NCBI GenBank assembly: GCA_902789365.1
Contig: CADANQ010000019.1
Span: forward strand, 1 to 64,000
DNA from: an uncultured Eubacteriales bacterium
GTDB lineage: Bacteria; Bacillota; Clostridia; Christensenellales; Aristaeellaceae
DNA length: 64,000 nucleotides
Direction: 5' to 3'
A program made the position numbers and the translations under genes. Positions 25,959 through 34,436 of this stretch are shown here, piece after piece (the stretch's first letter is position 1; each line of letters begins with the position of its first letter). The notes below the pieces were generated by a model. The model did not search any database. It worked only from the letters and a program-made list of their open reading frames with translations, and had not been told where the DNA came from.

Positions 25959-27397
25959 ACTTGCGCCTCCCCTCCCGCAAAGCGATCGGCTGAAAGCGAA
26001 TAAGGAATGATCAGATAAACCTGGGTTCCCCCGCCCATCGCGCTGGAAAAATGAATATCGCCCTCATCGCCGTAAAACAGCTCCACCCGCCTTAAGCAGT
26101 TGTATATGCCGATATGCTTCTGTCCCGCCTCGTCGATGTAGGGTTCCCTCTTCCGCAGCTTTTCCAATACCTCCGGACGAATGCCGCTGCCGGTATCCAT
26201 GATGGCGATATGCAGGTTTATTTTTCCTTCCTCCGTTTCCTCCCGATGAACGGACACCACGATCTCGATGGGTTCTTTGGGGTTGAGGGCGTATTTGATG
26301 GCGTTCTCCACAAAGTTCTCGATCAGCAGCGGCGGAATGAGAGCGCTCATGCAGTCCTCATCCGCCTGGTAGATATAGGAGAAACGATCGGGAAAGCGGA
26401 TGCGCTGGATATGGATGAAGTTGTCCACAAATTCCAATTCCTGTTTTACCGTGACCATCTGCTGCCCCCTGCGCAGCACATAGCGGAAATAATCCGCCAA
26501 GTACAGGGTATAATCCTGGATGGTGGCGTAGTTTTTCGATTCCGACAGGGCGTAGATCATGTTGTAGGAGTTCAAAAGCATATGGGGGTTTACCTGCAAT
26601 CGCAGGTTGTCCATTTCCGTTTCCAGCAGCTTCACGTCTTTTTCGTGACTCCGCTGAACCTCTGCCGCCATGGCGTTGAAATGATTAAACAGATGAAGAT
26701 AATCATCGCTGACAGCCAGCGTATGCGGTGGAATACGGTAGGCCTGATTATCCTGAAAGGCGGAAAGAGCCTGATTCATGGTGTCCAGAGGATCCAGAAT
26801 GTCCTTTTTCAGTCGTGAAAAGAGAATCGGGCAATTGATGATGGTTATCAGGGATATGAAGACGGCAATCCAGAACCAGACAGGCAAATTGCGCATGGAA
26901 AAATCATAGGGAAAGGCAACCAGCACCCGGAAAGGCTGACCTTCCTTTTCCCAGAGGAAAAAGTGCCTTTCCTGTTTCAGCCGGTCAAAGGATATTTGCG
27001 CTTCCTCCCATGAACCGTCCGGAAGGATTTTGAAGGTCTGCCCTTCGCCCATGGCGGCGTATACGGTTCCCCCGTTATAAACGCGGGAATCCGGTGCGCT
27101 CGCGTTCCAGTACAGCAGCGTCAGATGCGGCGCCAGGGCCGCGGGAAAATCCGTCACGGCGTCGATATCGCCGAGTTCATGGCGTATCGCCAGATTGTCC
27201 ATATAAAAGCTGAGGGCGTTTTGGTTCATTTCGTAGGCGGTTTTCCTGCTCTGAAAAACGGAAACCGCGGACAGCGCCAGGCAGACAAGGCTGACGGGCA
27301 AAACCAGGGCCAAAATCATGGTCATGAGCCGCGGCCGAAGATTGCGAAACACGGGCCGGTACCAGAACCATCTGTAAAGAGACGAATGCTTTTCCAA
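25955..27397 (-). CDS. YesM-type sensor histidine kinase
   Basis: A membrane sensor kinase of about 480 residues. A first membrane segment (MILALVLPVSLVCLALSAV) is followed by an extracytoplasmic sensing part, a second membrane segment (VWFWIAVFISLITIINC), a HAMP-like linker, the His_kinase domain with QVNPHMLLNSYN (phospho-acceptor His272 in this numbering) and an HATPase domain (ENAIKYAL, DTGSGI, GIYNCLRRVELFYG). An ATG at 27457 is in frame, but it lies within the -10 box of the gene's own promoter. A TTG at 27397, eight bases after CAGGAGGG, is therefore the better start. It should sense an extracellular sugar or binding-protein signal and phosphorylate the overlapping regulator. Confidence 0.9.
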   Translation of the reverse strand: MEKHSSLYRWFWYRPVFRNLRPRLMTMILALVLPVSLVCLALSAVSVFQSRKTAYEMNQNALSFYMDNLAIRHELGDIDAVTDFPAALAPHLTLLYWNASAPDSRVYNGGTVYAAMGEGQTFKILPDGSWEEAQISFDRLKQERHFFLWEKEGQPFRVLVAFPYDFSMRNLPVWFWIAVFISLITIINCPILFSRLKKDILDPLDTMNQALSAFQDNQAYRIPPHTLAVSDDYLHLFNHFNAMAAEVQRSHEKDVKLLETEMDNLRLQVNPHMLLNSYNMIYALSESKNYATIQDYTLYLADYFRYVLRRGQQMVTVKQELEFVDNFIHIQRIRFPDRFSYIYQADEDCMSALIPPLLIENFVENAIKYALNPKEPIEIVVSVHREETEEGKINLHIAIMDTGSGIRPEVLEKLRKREPYIDEAGQKHIGIYNCLRRVELFYGDEGDIHFSSAMGGGTQVYLIIPYSLSADRFAGGEAQV

Positions 27398-27448
27398 TGG
27401 GACGCCCTCCTGAGAATATGCGGATATATCACAGAGCCCGTTAAAATC

Positions 27449-27477
27449 ATTATACACTTAAAATACGTTTCTGAAAA
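27449..27477 (-). promoter_or_regulatory. Promoter of the yesM-yesN-like pair
   Basis: On the minus strand TTTTCA (27472-27477) and a perfect TATAAT (27449-27454) are separated by 17 bp. The box overlaps the otherwise possible ATG at 27457, so that codon cannot be in the transcript, which supports the TTG start 52 bp downstream. No ATGTCGGATTT-like element is present, so the regulator pair appears constitutively expressed. Confidence 0.7.
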
Positions 27478-27481
27478 GCAC

Positions 27482-27507
27482 AAAAACAGCCTGCGACTGC
27501 AGACTGT
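27482..27507 (-). terminator. Terminator of the ABC importer operon
   Basis: Read leftward, ACAGTCTGC pairs over nine positions (one G-T) with GCAGGCTGT across a four-base loop and is followed by TTTTTGTG. It lies just after the second permease gene and just before the kinase promoter, cleanly separating the importer transcript from the two-component genes. Confidence 0.8.
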
Positions 27508-27527
27508 CTTTGTGAATCGGCGGCCGA

Positions 27528-28439
27528 TTAACCTTTGACGCCGCCCTGGATAACGCCCTTTTCCATCTTGTCCTGGAAGAAGGGGAAAGCGATGATGATA
27601 GGCGCGATGGCCGCGATAATCACGGCGAACTGGATGAGGTACCGGCTGTAATTGGGGTTGGAGGAGTTAAGGAAGTCGGCATTTTCGGAAGTGATCTGGC
27701 GGATAACCAGCTGCAGGGGCCACAGGGCTTTCTTGTTGGGCACGTAGATGCTGGCCGGCAGCCAGGAGTTCCATTGGCCGATGACCAGGTTCAGGATGAT
27801 GACGCTGCCCATGTTCATGGCCTGGGGCAGGGTAATTTCAAACAGGGTGGAAAGATGTCCCGCGCCGTCGATGTGGCTGGCTTCATACATTTCCTTGGGG
27901 ATGGAATTGAAGGCGTTCATCATCATGATGCAGTACATGCTGTTGGTGCAGCCCGGGATGACCAGCGCCCAGGGGGTGCCGACCCAGCCCAAAGCCCGGA
28001 TGACCATGTAGGTGGGCACCATGCCGCCGCCAAAGAGCATGGTGACCATCAGCGCCATGGTGACGGGCTTTTTCAATTTGGTGTCACGGCTCAGGGCATA
28101 GCCCGTAACCGCGGAGAGCAGAAAGCCGATCACGGTGAAGGAAACCGTGTAAATGACGGTGTTGACATAGCCGCCCACAATGCCGGCGTTCTGGAAAACC
28201 AGCTTGTAGCCGTCCATGGTGAAACCGCCCACGGGCCACAATACCAATCCTACATGGGCCAGCAGGGATTTACCGTCCGAGAAGGAGGACATGAGCACAT
28301 GCCACATGGGGATTACGCTGCAGAAGGCCACCAGCGCAACGCAGAAGTACACGACCACATCCACGATTCTGTCGGGAACGGATTTGGTTTCCACCATGTT
28401 GTTTTCCCATTCTTCTTTTTTTCTTTGCTTTCTTGCCAT
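27528..28439 (-). CDS. ABC sugar transporter permease, YtcP/LplC-like
   Basis: A 303-residue integral membrane permease of the CUT1 carbohydrate ABC importers. It has about six hydrophobic segments and the cytoplasmic coupling-loop motif EASHIDGAGHLSTLFEITLP (EAA loop). The extended C-terminal form and the closing GVIQGGVKG match the YtcP/LplC branch found beside YesM/YesN regulators. GAGAGGAGGG precedes the ATG. It is the last gene of the binding protein-LplB-YtcP operon. No ATP-binding subunit is encoded nearby, as is common for this branch, which relies on a shared ATPase encoded elsewhere. Confidence 0.93.
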   Translation of the reverse strand: MARKQRKKEEWENNMVETKSVPDRIVDVVVYFCVALVAFCSVIPMWHVLMSSFSDGKSLLAHVGLVLWPVGGFTMDGYKLVFQNAGIVGGYVNTVIYTVSFTVIGFLLSAVTGYALSRDTKLKKPVTMALMVTMLFGGGMVPTYMVIRALGWVGTPWALVIPGCTNSMYCIMMMNAFNSIPKEMYEASHIDGAGHLSTLFEITLPQAMNMGSVIILNLVIGQWNSWLPASIYVPNKKALWPLQLVIRQITSENADFLNSSNPNYSRYLIQFAVIIAAIAPIIIAFPFFQDKMEKGVIQGGVKG

Positions 28440-28453
28440 GATGCTCCCTCCTC

Positions 28454-29410
28454 TCAGAACAGGCTGCTGCCGGCAGCCTTACGCGAAAGCGCGTTGGAGC
28501 CAACCAGCAGGATTGTGGAAACAACGGACTGGAACAGGCCCGAGGCCGCGGAAAGAGAATAATTGCTGTTGCCGCCGCCGAAGGCCTGGCGGTAGGTGTA
28601 GGTGTACACGGTATCGGCCACGTTGTAGGTGCTGGGCATGTACAAAAGCAGGATGTTGTCGTATCCGGCAGCCAGCGCGGTGCCCACGTTGATGACGAAC
28701 ATCATCAGGATCATGGGCAGGATGCTGGGCAGCGTGATTTTGAACAGCCGCTGGAGCCGGGTGGCCCCGTCCAGCGCCGCCGCCTCATGCAGATCGCCGC
28801 TGACCTGGGAGATTGCCGCCACGTACATGATGGAGCCCCAGCCGATGCCTTGCCAGATGCCCATCAGCAGGTAGATGATCCAGAACACGGGCGCCTTGTC
28901 GTTGGCAAACCAGTTCTGGTTTTCAGCTCCGAACACGTTGGTAAGGAACAGGGTCAGCGGGCCGTCCTTGGCCAGAAACTGGGTGAACAGGGAGCAGACG
29001 ATGACCGCGGCCACGAAGTTGGGCATATAGGAAAAGGTCTGGCAGGTACGCTTGAATTTCTTGGAATTGATGAGGCTCAGCATCAGGGCGAAGATGATGG
29101 GGGCCACGAAGCCGATGGTGGCGCGCATCAGGCCGATGACCACGGTGTTGCGGATGGCCTGGAGGAAATCCTCGCCGGAAAACAGATCGACAAAGTGCTT
29201 CATGCCCACCCATGGGGAATGGAAGTAGCCGTCGACCACGTTGTAATCCTGAAACGCCATCACGATGCCGAACATGGGCAGGTAATGCAGCACCACTTCA
29301 TAAATGATGATAGGAAGGAACAGCAGGTAGACCACCCAATCGCGCTTCAGCTCCGTCTTCCAGCTTCTGCGGGAGGAAGCGGCCAGATCGTAGGAATTCT
29401 TTTTTGCCAT
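28454..29410 (-). CDS. ABC sugar transporter permease, LplB-like
   Basis: The partner membrane subunit (318 residues) of the CUT1 importer. The N-terminal cytoplasmic tail precedes six membrane spans; the EAA coupling loop reads EAAALDGATRLQRLFKITLP, and the NVADTVYTYTYRQAFGGGN region is characteristic of LplB-type proteins. It lies 19 bp after the binding-protein remnant and 14 bp before the second permease gene. AGGAGGTG precedes the ATG. It should form the translocation channel for oligosaccharides or glycosides delivered by the binding protein. Confidence 0.93.
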   Translation of the reverse strand: MAKKNSYDLAASSRRSWKTELKRDWVVYLLFLPIIIYEVVLHYLPMFGIVMAFQDYNVVDGYFHSPWVGMKHFVDLFSGEDFLQAIRNTVVIGLMRATIGFVAPIIFALMLSLINSKKFKRTCQTFSYMPNFVAAVIVCSLFTQFLAKDGPLTLFLTNVFGAENQNWFANDKAPVFWIIYLLMGIWQGIGWGSIMYVAAISQVSGDLHEAAALDGATRLQRLFKITLPSILPMILMMFVINVGTALAAGYDNILLLYMPSTYNVADTVYTYTYRQAFGGGNSNYSLSAASGLFQSVVSTILLVGSNALSRKAAGSSLF

Positions 29411-29429
29411 TTCTCACACCTCCTGTCGC

Positions 29430-31234
29430 TTATCGGAAGGGATAATGATCCACGTAATACTGGTACAGTTCCGTAATGCTGTCCACCCTGTATTTTTTCA
29501 GCACGGTGCACCACTTGTCCCAGTCCTTGTCGAAGTTGGACTTTCCGGTAATAAAGTTGGCGCAGTTCTTGGTCATGTATTCCAGCGCTTTGGAGTGGAT
29601 GTCCGCGGCGGTTTTGGTATCATCCTGGCTCATGGCGTTGGTGGTACGGCTGCCCTGGAAGAACCCGGTGTTGGGATAGCGCATCCAGGTATCCAGGGAG
29701 GCCTGATAGGTATCGGCATAGCCCAGGTCCACGCTGTCCACCAGCGTGATGCCGCAGCATTTGTTAAAGCCCACGGCGGTGTTCAATTGGCCGCTGTCAT
29801 GCACCAGCACGTCGCTCTTGGCACCAGCACGTCGCTCTTGCGGTAGCGCCCGTCCGCGCCGATGGAATACGCGCCGTCGATGAGGCCATGATCCGCGTAG
29901 AAGGTGTTTTCGGTGAAGTCCGCCACCTGTCCCTTGCTCAGCCCCAGGGTCTTGATCAAAGCGCCTTCGGTGGTGTAGAAATAATCGATATAGCTGCAGA
30001 AAGTCGCCAGATCCTTCTCCTTCGCTTTGGGCGTGACAAGGATGCCGCCGCTTGTGAGCCCGCTGCCCATTACGCAGTTGGGCGGCACGTTCCGGCAGCT
30101 TTCCGGGCCGTAGATATCATTAATGGGATACGGCGCGCCGGCTACGAAAATGCCTTCGGTGTAGCCGCCGTCGTGCATATCCAGACGGCCGCCCAATTCG
30201 CTTTGCTGGCCGTTCCACATGCCGATCATGCCCTGGCGCACGGAGGTGGAGTCGATCTGGTAGAAAGCGTCGGAGGTGCGCTGGTTGAAATCGTGATCCA
30301 GCCAGCCCTTTTCATACCAGGCGTGCATGCACTGCAGATATGTTTTGAAGGGCTCCTCATAGCCGCCGAAATGCACCTTGCCCTCCGCGTCCTGATACCA
30401 TACGTTCACGCCGCCGCCAAAGCAGGAAAGCAGGCCGCCGGACCATGTGAATCCCGGATAATACAGGCTCATGCAATATTTATCGGTGATGCCAAGGTCG
30501 GCCTGGGCGCGGGTGAAGATTTCAAACATCCATTCCCAGTCGGAAATATAGATGGGGTCCTTTCCGCCGCTGGGGAACACCACGTCGTCCACCCAGCTGT
30601 CCACGTCGTTAGGATCGGTGTAACCGCCGGTGAAGGCCGCGCCGGTGACAGGGTTCGTGCCGTATTTGGCGATCCAGTCCCGGCGGTACATAAAGCCCTG
30701 GAAAACGGTGGCATAGCCCTCGTTCACCGTGGCCAGATTGTAATAGTGTTCCCTGCCCTCGTCGTCCACGATGACGGTGTTGATGTAGATCTCGTTGTTG
30801 GAATGGACCAGCGCTTTGTAATTGGGCATGTACTGTTCCACGTATTCGGTCAGCTCGATAGCGTAGCCTTTTTCCACCATCACCTGGGGCGGGTCGCAGA
30901 TGACGGCGTCGATGATATCCGGCAGATCGCCGGAGGCCAGCATGGTGGCGTAGTTATCGGCCTCTGAACCGGGAGGAGGCTGGAGGAAATTCAGGGCGAT
31001 CCCCTTTCCTTCCGGGCCCCAGCCCTTGCGCAGGGTATACTGGATCGCCGGGTTTTCGGCGTAATTGGAATAGTATTCGGAGGATGTGCCGGAATAGATC
31101 CACCAGTCGAAGGTGGTTTCCGGGGACGCGCTCTGACCGCCGGTATTGCCGATATTGCCGTAGTACACCTGCATGCCGACCAGCATCAGCACCACGGCGA
31201 CCATCAGCGCGATCCATTTTGTTCGAATGGACAT
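29430..31234 (-). pseudogene. Extracellular solute-binding protein (LplA/YtcQ-like), frameshifted
   Basis: A family 1 solute-binding protein split in two frames. The first part (31234 down to 29783) begins with MSIRTKWIALMVAVVLMLVG, a membrane-anchoring segment without lipobox cysteine, and reads 483 residues before a premature stop after RYRKSDVLV. The remainder (DSGQLNTAVGFNKC to DHYPFR) continues in another frame to 29430. The cause is visible: a 20-bp segment is present twice in tandem at 29801-29840. Removing one copy restores a single 594-residue protein, a normal length for this family. Either the strain has lost its binding protein by replication slippage or the assembly duplicated the segment. 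It heads the importer operon behind activator site B. Confidence 0.9.
29801..29840. repeat. Perfect 20-bp tandem duplication inside the binding-protein gene
   Basis: GCACCAGCACGTCGCTCTTG occurs at 29801-29820 and again immediately at 29821-29840 without a mismatch. Twenty is not a multiple of three, so the second copy shifts the reading frame. No further copies were noticed. Confidence 0.97.
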
Positions 31235-31259
31235 CTGTCTTCCGTCTCCTTTCTGGATT

Positions 31260-31287
31260 GAACGGGCTTTTCACCGAAAGCCCCCGT
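31260..31287 (-). other. 5'-leader stem-loop of the importer operon
   Basis: Read leftward, AACGGG and CTTT pair with AAAG and CCCGTT, with a two-base G bulge and a short loop, between the promoter of site B and the AAAGGAG ribosome site of the binding-protein gene. It has no following T-run, so it is more likely an mRNA-stabilising or translation-tuning element than a terminator. Confidence 0.4.
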
Positions 31288-31294
31288 TGCGTAT

Positions 31295-31359
31295 ATCTTA
31301 CAGAAAACAGGGAAGGATTTCTTTGCGAAATCCGACAAAAAATACAGCAAATCCGACGT
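31295..31359 (-). promoter_or_regulatory. Activator site B: paired repeats and promoter of the importer operon
   Basis: Minus-strand copies ACGTCGGATTT (31349-31359) and TTGTCGGATTT (31328-31338) are 21 bp apart. The -10 box TAAGAT is at 31295-31300, again with 27 bp between it and the proximal copy, and there is no consensus -35. The distal copy ends two bases from the stop codon of the upstream hydrolase gene. Confidence 0.78.
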
Positions 31360-31360
31360 G

Positions 31361-33481
31361 TTACGATTCCACAATGATCCTGACCCGATCCAGATTCAGC
31401 ACCTGGGTGAAGGGATCGTTTTCACCCTTTCGGTTGGTGGAGATGCGGACGGTGGCAAAGTAGGTGCCGGGCTGATCATAGCAGCCGACGGTTTCCGCGT
31501 GGGCGGTGTGCACTTTGCCCTTTGCGCCTTTTTCAAAGGCCAGGCTGCCGTCCCACATATCTTCCCCCAGCATCAGCCGGGCAACGCCGTTGCTATCCGT
31601 ATCCCTGGCGGCCAGATCCTTTTCCTGTCGGGCAAAAAGGATCTCCGTCACGTCGCCCGCGCCCTCAGGCACCTCCACGTCCACGGTAAAGCGCACGCAT
31701 TCGCCCGCCTTCACATGGGCGCACTTTTTGCCGTTGGCCTTCAGGGTGGGGATGCCCTGGATGCCGAAGCGCCTGCTGACATCCGGCTCCGTGTGGATCT
31801 GTCCGTCCTCGCCCAGGGTGTAGGCAGTGCGGTTCAGCGGTTCGATTCCCTTTTCCACCCAGGCGGAGAGGTCGATCAGCGCCTGGCGCAGCGCGCCTAC
31901 ATAATTGACCACCATATAGTTCCCGATGGCGTTGATATCGCCGTGCATGCAGCGTTCCATAAAATAGGTGCGGTGGTTTTCGTCGGTGCCTTTTGTTTCG
32001 ATGATCTTGTTCCGCCACCAGTCGGCGCACCAGGGACAGGTGCTTTCGTCCATCAATGCCTGGATATTGATGACCTTGCCCTGAATGTCGCCGTCCTGGT
32101 ATACGCCGGTGCCGGTAAACGGAACCGGGAAGGGCCGGCGCTGGGGCGTCCTGGGCGTGCCGTCGGGATTGCGGAACTGATCCCAGGCGTGGAAGGAAAG
32201 ATCTTTGGGCACCTGATAACGGTAATAGCTTTGCAGGGCGATATAGTCGGAATTGTCCAGCAGGATCTCGTCCCCGGGTTTGATCCTGCCGAGCGTTTCT
32301 TCCAGATCGCTCATCCCGTAGCAGTCACCGATGGTCACGATGCCGCTGTCACTTTCGGGATAGCGCATCATTTTACCCATCAGCAGGGTAGCGCCTTGGG
32401 CATCGCCGTTCTGCAGGGTCATATACAGACCTTCCTGATACAGGTTTTCGCCCTTTGGCAGCGCTTCCAGCTCCAGATAGGCCCCGTTGCCGCTGACCAT
32501 CTGCTTTTTATAGGCGTCGTCCACGCCGTTCTGGCCATCCTCGGCGGCACGGGTATCGGTTTGATCGGAATGACGCACGGATTTTATCTTCGTCCGGAAA
32601 TAAATCCGGTCCTTGGACGAGGAGCTGTTGGGGTCGGCCCCGGCATAGCCGGGCTTCGTCCAGAAATCGGAAAAGTATTCGGGGTCCATGCCCTTCACAC
32701 CGGGCATCAGCACCGGCAGAGAGCCGGGATCGATCACGCCCTTGGCTTCCATATACCAGGCCAGGGGCGGGAAGCCCATCTTTGTCAGCTCCCGCAGCAT
32801 ATCGGCTTCGTCCCGGTTCAGATCCTTATACGGGTCGCCGGAGCCGCCCGCGTCCAGGGCGTCAAGGATTTGGGGGAAAACATTGCGCAGTACCCGCTGG
32901 CCCTGCACGTGCATGGTGATGGTGTTGGGCAGGCTGACGGGAGAACCGATCACATAGGGTGCGGCCCCGTCCCAGGCGGAAGTGTTTTCGATGCAGGCCA
33001 TGGATTTGTAGCCTCCGCCGCTGCCGCCGTACACGTAGCCGTAAGGCCGCTGATTGGTTTCATAGATTTCCATGGCCTTTTCCCGGGAATACTCCGCCGC
33101 AGCGGCGGAGGATTTCCAGGTCATGGTGGCGTCCCCGCCGCCGCCGAACTGCTGTTTGGAACCCATGTTGGTTTCCACATAGTATGCGCCGCACTTGAGG
33201 GCAAAGCCGATGCGGTCCTCTGTGCCGGTATGGCCCAGGGAAGCCACTTCCTCATCCGGGCCTGGGAAGGGAGACAGGTACTGCTGGAACCGGCCTTCAT
33301 ACCGATCGGCGGGCGGAAAGCAGAAAGAGAATTTCACATCGGTCCCCTCAAAATACCCGTGCAGATAGCGGAAAGGAATGGTTTCTCCGCCCGGCAGATG
33401 CCTTTCCCGCCATTCATCCAGGTCGATCACCGGATGCCGGAAGCGGGCGTCCTGCCTGGGATCATAGATCGTCTTGCCCAT
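31361..33481 (-). CDS. Large alpha/beta hydrolase-fold protein of unknown substrate
   Basis: A protein of about 706 residues I cannot place in a named family. The central motif YVYGGSGGGYKSMACIENT has the Gly-x-Ser-x-Gly elbow of serine hydrolases, followed by a large insert (DWQRNEAD-type helical region, LPVLMPGVKGMD) and a second block with QGKVINIQALMDESTCPWCADWW, plausibly carrying the acid and histidine. The C-terminal 100 residues form a beta-sandwich (TLKANGKKCAHVKAGECVRF). There is no signal peptide. The ATG at 33481 follows AAGGAGGA and is preferred to an upstream in-frame start that overlaps YesL. It is co-transcribed with YesL from activator site C, so it belongs to the regulon. 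An esterase on glycoside acyl groups is one possibility. Confidence 0.7.
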   Translation of the reverse strand: MGKTIYDPRQDARFRHPVIDLDEWRERHLPGGETIPFRYLHGYFEGTDVKFSFCFPPADRYEGRFQQYLSPFPGPDEEVASLGHTGTEDRIGFALKCGAYYVETNMGSKQQFGGGGDATMTWKSSAAAAEYSREKAMEIYETNQRPYGYVYGGSGGGYKSMACIENTSAWDGAAPYVIGSPVSLPNTITMHVQGQRVLRNVFPQILDALDAGGSGDPYKDLNRDEADMLRELTKMGFPPLAWYMEAKGVIDPGSLPVLMPGVKGMDPEYFSDFWTKPGYAGADPNSSSSKDRIYFRTKIKSVRHSDQTDTRAAEDGQNGVDDAYKKQMVSGNGAYLELEALPKGENLYQEGLYMTLQNGDAQGATLLMGKMMRYPESDSGIVTIGDCYGMSDLEETLGRIKPGDEILLDNSDYIALQSYYRYQVPKDLSFHAWDQFRNPDGTPRTPQRRPFPVPFTGTGVYQDGDIQGKVINIQALMDESTCPWCADWWRNKIIETKGTDENHRTYFMERCMHGDINAIGNYMVVNYVGALRQALIDLSAWVEKGIEPLNRTAYTLGEDGQIHTEPDVSRRFGIQGIPTLKANGKKCAHVKAGECVRFTVDVEVPEGAGDVTEILFARQEKDLAARDTDSNGVARLMLGEDMWDGSLAFEKGAKGKVHTAHAETVGCYDQPGTYFATVRISTNRKGENDPFTQVLNLDRVRIIVES

Positions 33482-33516
33482 GGTTGTATCCTCCTTATTT
33501 ATGAACGAATTAGATT

Positions 33517-34200
33517 TCAATTGAGCATGGCTGCCGTTTCTTCCGACTGATTTGTCTCTTCATCGGACTCCGCTGCTTCTTCCCCCGGGCTTCCGTCAAA
33601 CTTGCGGAAGCGCTTGACGCAGGTCCGGGACATATACCAGACCACGAATGCCGGAACAAAGAATGTAACAACGGGCATGACCTGAGGAAAGAGCGCCGCC
33701 AGGATGTAACCGCCCACCGCCGTGCCCAGAGCCAGCAGCGTTTGGGGGAACCGGGCGAACATATGAATCACAGCGTTGTGAATGATCTGCCGGTTGGTGA
33801 GATCAAACCGCGCCAGGGTGGGAAACACCCACATCATCAGCGATGCGGCCAGCAGCGCCAGCACGAAAACGATCGCGCAGATCAGGCGGATCGGCAGGGT
33901 TTGTCCCATCTGAATCAGAATGTACCAGTCCGCCGCCAGGAAGAAGAATACCGCCATAAAGATAAGCATCAGCACGGTTCCCTGCCGGAAGTTATCCCTG
34001 AAGGCCTGCCAGAAAGGCCGGAAAATCGTCGGCGCTTCCTTTCGCTCGATACGCATTCCCACCGTCATCACCGCGGCGGCGGCGGCTCCGGCGGTAATAC
34101 CCGGAATGGAAAACAGCAGAAAAATCAGCCCAAGCTTTACATAATCCCCGACGGAATAGATGAACTGGGAAAACTTGCTGTCTGGATTGAATATCTGCAC
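33517..34200 (-). CDS. YesL/DUF624-family membrane protein
   Basis: A membrane protein of about 227 residues with five or six hydrophobic segments and the DUF624 opening IFNPDSKFSQFIYSVGDYVKLG followed by the FSIPGITAGAA turn. Relatives are regularly encoded beside YesM/YesN and LplB/YtcP genes, but their role is undefined. The open frame contains an ATG at 34218 and reaches 34275, yet the -10 box of site C (34232-34237) would place the transcript start next to that ATG, which has no ribosome site. A GTG at 34200 after GAGAGGGGG matches the usual family N-terminus and is chosen. The tail is acidic and probably cytoplasmic. Confidence 0.82.
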   Translation of the reverse strand: MQIFNPDSKFSQFIYSVGDYVKLGLIFLLFSIPGITAGAAAAAVMTVGMRIERKEAPTIFRPFWQAFRDNFRQGTVLMLIFMAVFFFLAADWYILIQMGQTLPIRLICAIVFVLALLAASLMMWVFPTLARFDLTNRQIIHNAVIHMFARFPQTLLALGTAVGGYILAALFPQVMPVVTFFVPAFVVWYMSRTCVKRFRKFDGSPGEEAAESDEETNQSEETAAMLN

Positions 34201-34231
34201 AGGAATCCCCCTCTCCATGCTTGTCAAACAA

Positions 34232-34296
34232 ATTGTATCAGTTTCCGAAAAAGAAATCTTTGCGTATTCCGACATAAAATATCAGAAAACCGACAT
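34232..34296 (-). promoter_or_regulatory. Activator site C: paired repeats and promoter of yesL-hydrolase
   Basis: Minus-strand copies ATGTCGGTTTT (34286-34296) and ATGTCGGAATA (34265-34275) lie 21 bp apart, with -10 box TACAAT at 34232-34237 and exactly 27 bp between it and the proximal copy. These are the weakest repeats of the four but the geometry is unchanged. The site is back to back with site D, with 23 bp between the distal copies. Confidence 0.72.
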
Positions 34297-34319
34297 CCTT
34301 CGTCCTCATAAAAATCAAA

Positions 34320-34384
34320 ATGTCGGATTTGTGAAAGAATATGTCGGATGAGAAAAAGACGGCAAACATAAAAACTGATAAAAT
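34320..34384 (+). promoter_or_regulatory. Activator site D: paired repeats and promoter of the MATE/GH arm
   Basis: Plus-strand copies ATGTCGGATTT (34320-34330) and ATGTCGGATGA (34341-34351) lie 21 bp apart; -10 box TAAAAT is at 34379-34384 with 27 bp between it and the proximal copy. There is no recognisable -35. This is the only rightward member, showing that the element's orientation follows the direction of transcription. Confidence 0.78.
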
Positions 34385-34436
34385 CTGAACGATGACATGG
34401 TTCTTTTTATTTTGCGTGATACGGGAGGAGTTAGTC

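Noticed and set aside
29801..29840. Phage or transposon target duplication
   Set aside because: The two 20-bp copies are directly adjacent with nothing between them; no element remains, so slippage or assembly duplication is simpler.
31358..33550. A 730-codon open frame on the plus strand opposite the large hydrolase
   Set aside because: It mirrors the opposite gene throughout, is rich in His/Gly/Val as antisense frames of GC-rich genes are, has no ribosome site and no recognisable domain.
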